Shown piece after piece: positions 19,436 through 27,293 of a DNA stretch of 39,354 bases. The stretch lies in the NCBI GenBank assembly GCA_023091735.1, contig JALKBU010000449.1:1-39354 (forward strand). Direction: 5' to 3'. Every line of letters starts with the position of its first letter. Positions within the stretch are counted from its first letter, which is position 1. Made by a program: the position numbers and the translations under genes. The notes under the pieces are model-generated. The model saw nothing but the letters and a program-made list of their open reading frames with translations. It searched no databases and had not been told where the DNA came from. The DNA is from Trichomonas tenax (Eukaryota > Parabasalia > Trichomonadida > Trichomonadidae).

Positions 19436-20394
19436 TCCCACGCAGGCAAGATAAATCAGAATAATTATAACAATATAACTAGCTCCTTTTAGAGATTAGT
19501 GCTATGGACTGAGTTTTGAAAAAAGTCTAATATTTAAAGAAAAATAAATTTAATTTTTTCGAATATCAAAGATATTATGTCAATATTAATAGAGCATAAA
19601 ATTTAAAGCTATTAGATAGTGCATGTATCACCAAATTTAAATTTGGATAGTGCTATGAGGCAGTGGATTTTTTTCAAAAATCGCTTATCGCTCAACCCCA
19701 ATTGAATGCATTTTTTGAAAATGTGAGTATGCAATGTATAGATATTCTAAATTCAATAAAATGACATCGAAAAGATATTTCGTAGAATCATTTTGCTGTA
19801 TTAGTACTTTCTAATAGCAAAGATAACAGTCCGTGTATTTTGCTGACGGTGCAATGAGTTTACTAGTGTAACTAAGATCGGATTTCCATGGTGAATTGTT
19901 TTATACAACAAATTTTGGCGAATTATAGTGGCACGAAGACTGCAATTGATAGGTGATTGTTTGTGTATCCTGTAATCAGCGCTTCTTTTGCAGAACAAGC
20001 TGATTTTGCGGGGATCAAAGAAATAGTAAACGTTCACATTGATAAACAGAGAAGCAATTTAATCCAACAAATGGGCATGCAATCGTGTGTAGCAATTGTT
20101 TATTCGAAAATTATCACTAATATTTGGTTCCGGACCATATTATTCACAAGATTTTTGCACAATAGCATTATATTCGCAAAATTGCCATACAATTATATAA
20201 TAAAACCGATATTATGCAGTCCAGAGAGTAAAATGTGCTTTTTTCGCTCTAAATTAGGAAATTGTGTTATTTGTGATAAATTTTGAGTTTCAAACAATAT
20301 AGATATGTACCATTTGTTAGAGTTATATGAAAAAATTTAAATGTCAAACCGAAAGCCGCTCATCTGACGGCTCAACTTTTTTCCTCCTTGACTT

Positions 20395-21372
20395 TTTTTG
20401 AGTTTTGCAATTTTTAACGAGTAAATCCGCTTCCTGGACGAATCTGACGAAACATTTACGTGCTTTTTGTGGGTGCTAATTCTATTGGTGCAATCTGTTT
20501 CATGATCTAAGCAAGGTATTACTTAATCATGATATGATTACAAACATAAATCCATTACAAATCATTAATAGGCTTCTGTTATGAATCTCTTTGATGATTA
20601 TAACAAATACATCTCACTATTATAGCGTTCGCTCGCTTATTTTTGCTAGAGTTCCCCTAGAAAAATCACAAAATAGAAAAGAAAAAATATGCTACGCGCA
20701 GGAGTTAAACCACATTCCTTTGCCCATGCATCGAGCATACCTAAAGTTAACTTTAGGTATGCTATCTCAAGTTCAAATAAAATTTGCTCATTGATAACAT
20801 TACATGATAAATATCAGATAATACGTGTCGAAAATAATGACTTTCGTTATTTTACGTGTAAAAACTCGATGAAATCTCATGGAGGCATGGAGATCCTCAA
20901 GTTAAATAGACAAGCAAATGCTATAAACATACTCAGAACCCCCTGAAAAGCACCAATTTCTTATTAAAATAAATGGAAATACTAAATAAGTTAAATTACT
21001 GCTTTTTAAAAAATACAAAAACAGAGTCTCATATTCTTAAAATAATAACCTATAATCACACTGTTTATGAATGTATTAATTATAATTGATTTTGTTAATA
21101 TATTTATAAATTTTTTGATTTAATATAGGCTACATCTATATTATTAACATGCAGTTATACCTACAATAGATAAGAGAAGAGAAGAGCTTCCATCATCTTC
21201 CAATACAAGATAGTATTTGTTTAAGCAAAATCATATTGGATTAGCGGCTTGGTCTTTGTTTGCAGAGATATTATTGATACCACTGTAAACAGAACCCAAG
21301 AAAGGCACGTAAATGTTTTATCAGATCTGATCTATAGGGGGGTCACTTGTTAAAAATCGCAAAACTTAAAAG
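20395..21372. repeat. Long diverged inverted arms, about 80 bp each
   Basis: AGTTTTGCAATTTTTAAC at 20401 matches the inverted copy at 21345-21366 at all but 2 of 22 bases. AAACATTTACGTGC at 20450 and the bases after it match the inverted 21292-21318 at about 23 of 27, in the same order, with a less conserved middle. The arms enclose about 815 bases, including the palindrome at 20734-20763. This is the structure expected of a foldback or long-TIR element. Confidence 0.7.
20734..20763. repeat. 30-bp perfect palindrome
   Basis: The left half AGCATACCTAAAGTT is followed without spacer by its exact reverse complement. Such a long perfect palindrome is very unlikely by chance in 39 kb. It lies inside the inverted-arm element. 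Confidence 0.95.
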
Positions 21373-21527
21373 AGTAAACGAGAAAAAAAATTCAAGGTCA
21401 TCTGACATCCCCTCAATTGATAAAATGTTTATAAGTCGGTGAATAAGCAAAATTAAAGTCTCAAATTTTAAATATGATATATACTATATCTATGCAACAT
21501 ATCTATGGAAAGTTAGGGCATCCTTAA

Positions 21528-21968
21528 CTAATTTGCAATTTCAAAAATTAAAAATCTCTAATCAGTTCTTGAAAAATCAAGCATATTAAACTAAAGAATT
21601 GATCAAACGGCTGCATTAATGGTACAAAACTTATACCTTGAGAATTTTTGGTTTTTGATAAATATCAATCTTTTCGGGCTTTGTGTTGTGAATCAAGCCA
21701 TATAATAAAGCAGCAATTCTTCTGAGCATATGCAATTGATTTTTCACCTAGAATATAGTATATAAGTTGTTATCTAGAGAGAAAATAATCAAAAAACTAA
21801 AATAGTTACTGATATTTCATAAAATATGTACATGTCGCTGCAGCAAATAGGATTCCTTACATATAAGATTGAAATGATCTATGGTAAAAAATTTATCGAT
21901 TAATATTAATTTTAAAACACAAATTGATTGAGGTCGTAATAGCCATATTCACCAACAGGCAGCACTTC
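21528..21968. other. AT-rich intergenic region
   Basis: Lies downstream of the Gln-rich gene's stop codon. No gene or repeat was seen. Confidence 0.5.
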
Positions 21969-22607
21969 TTATTTAGCGTTACCTGTATCTATCAATACTT
22001 GAGTAAAAGTGATTCCAGGTAAATTTCCTCTGCTAATAATATTGAAACATCCAGGTGGAACAATGGGATGTGCGAAATTCGCTGCTTTAGCTATCGAAGC
22101 CGTATCAACAGGATTTTGTACTGTCTGTTGTTGCTGCTTTGGCTGCGGAGTGGGCTGTGGTGTAGGTTGTGGAGTTGTGAATTGCTTTTGCTGATATTGC
22201 TGAGGCTGTTGTTTGACGGGAGTAGTCACTTGTTGAGGAATAACTTGTTGCTGAACTTGAGGAACAGTTTCTGCCTTTTTCTTCGCCATCTGCGGATAGG
22301 CAACTTGCTGTTGAGGATATCTCTGTACGTTCTGCTGCTGTTGTTGCTGAGTTGCCATCTTCATCTGTTGCATATAGGTCGCTTCGGTCATATATCCCAT
22401 CTGATTCGGCTGAGGGACCTGTGCATACTGCATCATCGGGTATTGCTGGACATTTTGCTGCATCTGGATATATTGTGGGTTCGGGGGATAGTAGTATTGC
22501 TGCTGTTGCTGGTACTGAGCTTGAGACTGATACATACGCTGCTGCTGCATCGATTGGTGCATCTGCTGGTTTCCGTTTCGGGGATAATTTCCAATAGGAT
22601 AATTCAT
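21969..22607 (-). CDS. Gln/Pro/Tyr-rich low-complexity protein, 212 aa
   Basis: The frame begins MNYPIGNYPRNGNQQMHQSM. Residues 15-110 are dominated by Gln, Tyr, Met and Pro (QYQQQQQYYYPPNPQYIQMQ), with a second Q/P/T-rich part at about 120-170 including the repeat TPQPTPQPTPQPK. Only the C-terminal 45 residues look ordered (NFAHPIVPPGCFNIISRGNL then PGITFTQVLIDTGNAK). The composition is prion-like, as in RNA-binding, transcription-regulator or endocytic-adaptor proteins; none can be chosen. There is no signal peptide or membrane span. Long plus-strand frames over the same DNA (22009-22637) are antisense by-products of the CAG-rich codons. Confidence 0.75.
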   Translation of the reverse strand: MNYPIGNYPRNGNQQMHQSMQQQRMYQSQAQYQQQQQYYYPPNPQYIQMQQNVQQYPMMQYAQVPQPNQMGYMTEATYMQQMKMATQQQQQQNVQRYPQQQVAYPQMAKKKAETVPQVQQQVIPQQVTTPVKQQPQQYQQKQFTTPQPTPQPTPQPKQQQQTVQNPVDTASIAKAANFAHPIVPPGCFNIISRGNLPGITFTQVLIDTGNAK

Positions 22608-23397
22608 GAAAAATATAAATATTTCAATTTATTCTGAAATCAATCAAAATTTGTAAGCAACAAAATGTAAACATATCAATTTTTGAATTATATTTAAAAA
22701 AGCATTAATCACTGTTTTGCCTATTTTGAATTTATGGACATTGTATATATCGAAGCACAAATTTAAAAATAGCTTATATATGATTTATGTATACAATATG
22801 TTATCGTTAATTTTAAATAATCGCAATGTTTTCAATTTTCAATAATAGCTTCACAAAATTTTCAATGTTTGTAAATGGAACGATATCACACGTTAATATT
22901 ATCAATCTTTGCAATCTTCGATTGATCTCTTCGTTGTTTAAAATATAAGCATTCTACAGCATAATGAAGCTGGTTACGAAGAGTATTTGAAAATTCTCTA
23001 CTTTGGTCGTATTGCATAAAAGAGTGAATTTTGTAATTTTTTTACATGCCAAATTTTCAAAATTGAAAGCATTACACAGCAAATATTATTTTACGTGACA
23101 AAAAATATTAGCATCAAAACCAGTTCTTAACATTCTCATATTACATTGTTTTTGAATTCATTAATTTGATCCCAAATTTTTCGGCCTAATTTCCTATATA
23201 ACTTTTTGATCTTGGATATCTTCATGATCAAAACATTTACACATTGGCATCAAATAGTCATACACCAATGTAAATCATTGCTATATAAAATAACATATAA
23301 TTGATTGTAATTGGGATTAAGTTCGATTGCATAACAAAGATAACCTTTGTGAAAGAATATATAGTTAAATAAACAAATAATAAAAAAATTTATATAA
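22608..23397. other. AT-rich intergenic region
   Basis: About 790 bases with no supported gene. The region around 23250-23400 gives only a short hydrophobic open frame without family character. Confidence 0.5.
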
Positions 23398-24373
23398 CTA
23401 TGTCTTATTAAGCTCATTAATTTTCGGTAATTGAGTATGAGATAACACAATTCTTGGCTGGCTGAGCTTTCTATGTCCTAAGTCAGCTGTTGGAAGTACA
23501 AGATTACTCTTCTTTTCAACATGCGGCTTAACTAAAAGAAATTCATTACTGCCCATAATAGGATCTTTCCGCATCAATGGTATTTTGTCAGAGGCACATG
23601 GCCTTAGATTATTAAAGTATGGCATTTCTAGCAATTCTTGGACTACCGCTCGTTCATTTGGATCAACACAAATACATCTGGCAATAAGACCTCTGAGGAG
23701 TTTATTGTCAATGATTTCCGCAGCGTATGTTTCTGAATCTATTTTCTCGACTAACTTTTTTGGATCACTTGAAAAAAAAAAGGAAATGTGTTTGTTGCAA
23801 TATAGAAAATTGTAACCCCAAGGACCATATATCAGAGACCATTGGGTTGTACGATGCCTTTTTGAAGATTTATGGTGCCATAAAAAATTTTGCTCCTGGG
23901 AATTCGGAGCTAATTGGGTTTTCTTCGTATATTTTCGACAGACCAAAGTCCGTGATCTTGATTCGACCGTATTTATCAATAAGGAAATTGCTGGGCTTAA
24001 GCGATATTTCTGTCATGACAAGCTTTAACGCATAATATTACATCATAAACGTACTTTTGGAGTTCTTTGTTGCTAAGCATTTTACTGTATTTCAACAATT
24101 TGTCAAGACCATTTTGGCGATGTTCCATTAGGAGGTAAACGTAACCATCAAACTTAAAGTATCGATATAAACTAACGATTTTCTGGTCATCAAGTGCAAT
24201 TAAACATTCAATCTCAGACTCTTTATATAATTTTTCTGGTATTCTTTTTAACGGGAAGTTAGATTCATACTGTGTTGAAAAACAAGATAGACGGTTCCAT
24301 ACGCACCTTTTGCAATCAGGTTCTGGCATATAATACCATTCCCTTCGAAAAACTCTATCTCCTTTTGATCCAA
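23398..24373 (-). pseudogene. Protein kinase pseudogene lacking its catalytic loop
   Basis: Three frames together read as one Ser/Thr-type kinase. The Gly-rich loop LIAKGAYGTVYLVFQ is near 24315, the probable ATP-binding Lys in FPLKRIPEKL near 24240, YVYLLMEHRQNGLDKLLKYS near 24130, ACHDRNIA near 24015, then LKPSNFLIDKYGRIKITDFG near 23960, FFMAP near 23880, VSDIWSLGLQFSI near 23835, and the C-lobe end CVDPNERAVVQELLEMPYFN near 23645. Lesions: the expected start ATG reads TTG (24371-24373), one frameshift near 24265, loss of HRD with a frame change near 24005, TAA in place of the Glu of APE (23870-23872), and a frameshift at a 10-base A-run (plus strand, about 23771-23781). A basic tail of about 60 residues follows the kinase fold. 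It cannot encode an active kinase as it stands. Confidence 0.85.
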
Positions 24374-24548
24374 TTAATTAAAAATGAAATCTAATTGAAA
24401 TTTTTGAGAGATATTGATTAGCTGTGAACAATTTAGTGAAAAATTTAAGTGTCATTTTTTTATTTAGTTAGCGGCATGATCACCACGACTTTATTAGTAA
24501 TATTCATTCGTTATTCAAAAAGGTTATTCACTTTTTGCAAAAATTTAT
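24374..24548. other. Intergenic region upstream of the kinase pseudogene
   Basis: AT-rich; leads directly into the G-tract array at 24549. No gene seen. Confidence 0.5.
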
Positions 24549-24737
24549 AGGGGAAACAAAAATTAAACAGGGAACGGATTCAAATATTGAAGGGTATGAA
24601 AATATTTAATAGGGAGTTATAATTTATTATAGGGTGTGCAAAAAATAAGCAGGGAGAAAATTCGAAATGAAAGGGGTTTATAATTTTTGATAGGGGGTGT
24701 TAAATGTTTAAAATGGGGTATTAAAAAATTAAAGGGG
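24549..24737 (+). repeat. Ten G-tracts phased every ~20.5 bp
   Basis: Runs of three to five G, nearly all preceded by A, begin at 24550, 24570, 24592, 24612, 24632, 24652, 24673, 24693, 24715 and 24734. The spacings are 20, 22, 20, 20, 20, 21, 20, 22 and 19. The 15-19 bases between them are AT-rich and not conserved in sequence. The unit is not a multiple of three, so it is not coding. The array ends next to an imperfect hairpin (GGACTTGAAT at 24742 with ATTCAGGTCC about 20 bases on). Confidence 0.85.
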
Positions 24738-24916
24738 AATCGGACTTGAATTTTAATCACGATTCAGGTCCATCATGTCTGCCGATGCTTTGGACTATGT
24801 ATTGCTAGAGTACACAATAGGGTATTATAATATAACTCTGAGTTACTAAAATTCTTGAAAAATTGAGAAGCATTTTGATTTGTAAAGATTGATTTCGCCA
24901 CTTCATTTTACTTGAA
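24738..24916. promoter_or_regulatory. Leader region with initiator TCATTTT
   Basis: TTCATTTTAC at 24902-24911 matches the trichomonad initiator TCAYTTT, 6-10 bases before the ATG at 24917. It supports that this was, or is, a transcribed gene. Confidence 0.4.
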
Positions 24917-25648
24917 ATGAGCATTAACAATGAAGAATACTACGCATCAGATAGTGCATAAAAAGATAGTTCCTCATCAAGCCCATTTGTTGAAACAGAA
25001 GATGAAGATGAATACAAAAAAATTATTTTAAAAGTTCTAAAGGAAAACAAAATCACTATAGTTGGACCTGCTTTGTGAAAATTAAATAAAAAGCTCTGTC
25101 TACATCCAAGCATTAAGTTTATAAAGTTTATGACTAAGAAAACTTTACTTCAAATTTTACTAAGATATCGAAATGATTTTGAACCAATTTTACACACAAT
25201 CGAAACAATACGCAAGACAAAAACTAAAGTAAAAATAAGCAAATCAGAGTGGCAGCTATATCAAGAGTCATACGCAGTTATTGTTTCATACATAAGTAAT
25301 GGAAAAATATCGAATATGAACGATGTTCTTTACTCAATGGATGATGTAGTAACAACTGCAGTTAAATTGATTCACAAGAACACATGGATATACATGTTCT
25401 ATTACTACACGAAATACTTCCTATATCCTCTGATCTCTGTATTTTTCAATGAGTGTTTCTTTGAGATTTCGAGCGATATACCAAGAAAATTTAATGAAGA
25501 TGATGCTCTCGAAAAGGTTGTTCATCCTCCTAAAAATGTTGATTCGCCTAATAAACCTAAAGAAGGGAATTATAGTGATGAAAAAATCGACATTATTATA
25601 GATCATATTGAAAATTTTTCAATATTTGAGACATTCTCTCTAAATTAA
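24917..25648 (+). pseudogene. Unknown protein gene broken by two in-frame stops
   Basis: From the ATG at 24917 (MSINNEEYYASDSA) a single frame continues to the stop at 25646-25648, interrupted only by TAA at 24959-24961 and TGA at 25076-25078. The first part is acidic and Ser-rich (SSSSSPFVETEDEDEYKK). The 172-residue remainder from the ATG at 25130 is helical and basic with FEPILHTIETIRKTKTKVKI, a Tyr/Phe-rich segment (WIYMFYYYTKYFLYPL) that could be a membrane helix, and an acidic tail. No family was recognised. Translation could still begin at 25130 and give a 172-aa protein, but the leader continuity argues for a 243-codon ancestor. Confidence 0.6.
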
Positions 25649-25873
25649 TGATTAAAATAAATGTTGTGCATTGATTTTGCACAATCTCAATAAAATTTTC
25701 GAGGATTTGTAAATTGTCATTAACAATATCATTGATGAGATGTACATCAAAATCTCAAAGAACATATTAATGTTTTGCAATTAAAATATTTAATGTGTAT
25801 AGCTATATATAACAAACCTAAAGTTGGCCACTTTGCAGTATCATTCATCAATACAGAGGTAATATTTTTGTTT
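25649..25873. other. Intergenic region
   Basis: AT-rich, no gene; passes into the TGTCAA motif cluster upstream of SAR1. Confidence 0.5.
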
Positions 25874-26053
25874 TGTCAAGTAAAATATCTTTTTGACAAT
25901 ATTGTAAATGTTTCAAAATGCTGACAAAAAGCCGTGTAAATAAATCAATTTTATTTTATTGTCAAAAGTAAACAAAATAAACAATAGATTTTACATGTCA
26001 AATCTATTTGTAAACATATCAAAAGGCTCGTCAATTCGTCAAGTAAACTTGAC
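25874..26053 (+). promoter_or_regulatory. Cluster of TGTCAA/TTGACA motifs upstream of SAR1
   Basis: Within 180 bases occur TGTCAAGTAAAA (25874), TTGACA (near 25893), TGACAAAAA (25922), TGTCAAAAGTAAAC (25960), TTTACATGTCAAA (near 25991), and the palindrome GTCAAGT-AA-ACTTGAC (26038-26053). The common core is TGTCAA with a nearby GTAAA. They end about 155 bases before the SAR1 start. The recurrence suggests binding sites for one factor; this is inference. Confidence 0.4.
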
Positions 26054-26207
26054 AAACTCTACACATTTTGCCACGTAAACAACTCAGCCATTGAAAAAAT
26101 TATCGGATATAGACTGCATACAACAAATAGAACCTATTTATCAAGTTTTGAATAGAACGATAAAAATAATAACTTCCGGCCAAATATTTGTCAGTTTTAT
26201 TTTTCGA

Positions 26208-26792
26208 ATGAAATACTTGAGCTCTTTTTGGAACTGGCTTTCCGGCGTCCTCAGCTGGCTTGGCCTCAACAACAAGAACGCTAAGATGCTCCTCCTCGGT
26301 CTCGATAACGCAGGCAAGACAACTCTCCTTCAGCGCCTCAAGACCGGCCAATTCCAGCAGTTCGAGCAGACAAAGACATACCAGATCGTCGACTTGACAA
26401 TTGAAGGTATTCACTTCTCCGCCTTCGATCTTGGTGGCCACGACGTCGCTCGCCAGTCATGGCAGGATTACTACCTCAACGCTAACGCCATCGTCTTCAT
26501 GGTTGATGCTGCTGCACCAGACAGATTCGCTGAGGCTAAGATTGAGCTCGACAAGCTCCTTTCTGACGAATCTCTCAAGAACGTTCCATTCCTCATTCTC
26601 GGAAACAAGGTCGACATTCCAACAGCTGCTTCTCCAGATATGCTCGCTAATGCTCTCGGAATTTATTCCCAGACAGATATCAACGCTCAGTCCGTTCCAC
26701 AGGGCACACGCGCTCAGCGCCTCTTCATGTGTTCTATCAAGAATAATGCTGGCTTTGCTGAAGGCTTCAGATGGCTCAGCAAGTTCTTATAA
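26208..26792 (+). CDS. SAR1: SAR1, COPII coat GTPase
   Basis: The protein of 194 aa matches the Sar1 branch of the Arf family. It has an N-terminal amphipathic helix (MKYLSSFWNWLSGVLSWLGL), P-loop GLDNAGKT (31-38), switch II DLGGH (74-78, with the Sar1-type His rather than the Gln of Arf), NKVD (133-136) and a C-terminus CSIKNNAGFAEGFRWLSKFL. Sar1 is loaded with GTP at the ER and recruits Sec23/24 to form COPII vesicles. The start is the ATG at 26208: the frame continues upstream to a TTG at 26091, but only 26208 gives the family's length and N-terminal helix. Switch I (QTKTYQIVDL) differs from the usual PTSEEL. Codons are strikingly GC-ending (CTC, GGC, AAG) compared with neighbours, typical of a highly expressed gene. 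The stop is in TAAAA, matching the trichomonad UAAA polyadenylation signal. Confidence 0.95.
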   Translation: MKYLSSFWNWLSGVLSWLGLNNKNAKMLLLGLDNAGKTTLLQRLKTGQFQQFEQTKTYQIVDLTIEGIHFSAFDLGGHDVARQSWQDYYLNANAIVFMVDAAAPDRFAEAKIELDKLLSDESLKNVPFLILGNKVDIPTAASPDMLANALGIYSQTDINAQSVPQGTRAQRLFMCSIKNNAGFAEGFRWLSKFL

Positions 26793-27293
26793 AACCAAAA
26801 AAAAAAATAATAATCTCATCTTTTTTATATCAACAAATTAATTTTTTATTAAATCAAAATAAACACCAAAACAGTTACAAAGAAAAACTCCAATTAACCA
26901 CAAAATAATTCATTTCATATTCTTTTTAAAATTTTCAAAATTATTATATTGCTTATTCAATCAATGAACACAGCAAAATTACATTTATAAAGAAAATTTA
27001 TATCCAATGTTAAATATTCGCTGCTTTAAATTATTAAAATAAATTTCGGTGTTTATTATTTAAAAAAAATTCATTAAACACAATGAAATTACGCATTAAT
27101 GGCAGAGAAGTTCTTAAAAACATAACAAAAGACTTTTATTGTTAAATTATATTAATTTTTATTTTTTATTTCATCACTCAGTCAACATAATTCAAAAGAA
27201 TATATAAAAAGAGGAGTATTAAATAAAACAAGTGATTTCTTTACAATAAAAATACTAAAAATTAAATAACAACTAAATAAACAAAACAGAACA
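26793..27293. other. Convergent intergenic region
   Basis: Lies between the 3' ends of SAR1 (+) and the coiled-coil gene (-). Very AT-rich with A- and T-runs; no gene or repeat seen. Confidence 0.6.

Larger units (their letters stand above)
19077..21527. mobile_element. Possible decayed DNA transposon block with nested inverted repeats
   Basis: TTAAGGATGCCCTAA at 19077-19091 is the exact reverse complement of 21513-21527. If the true ends begin at AGGATG, both are flanked by TA, as at the MITE at 14548. The 2.45 kb between has no convincing protein; open frames at 19801-20037, 19957-20286 and 20591-20946 lack family character. Inside lie a hairpin at 19347-19435, a pair of long diverged inverted arms (20395-20476 and 21292-21372) and a 30-bp perfect palindrome at 20734. 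A 15-bp inverted match alone could arise by chance in a window of this size, so this is a hypothesis. Confidence 0.35.

Noticed and set aside
22009..22637. Long plus-strand frames with Cys/Gly or Leu repeats
   Set aside because: These are antisense readings of CAG/CAA-rich codons of the Gln-rich protein.
23398..24373. Introns explaining the broken kinase frame
   Set aside because: The long conserved trichomonad 3' splice motif (ACTAACACACAG) is absent, and homology continues across the breaks without inserted sequence.
24549..24737. CRISPR-like array
   Set aside because: Only the G-runs recur; there is no repeated unit of 20-40 bases with unique spacers, and the genome is eukaryotic.
26091..26207. 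39-residue N-terminal extension of SAR1
   Set aside because: It begins with TTG, is unlike any Sar1 N-terminus, and lies before the ATG that gives the family's normal length.
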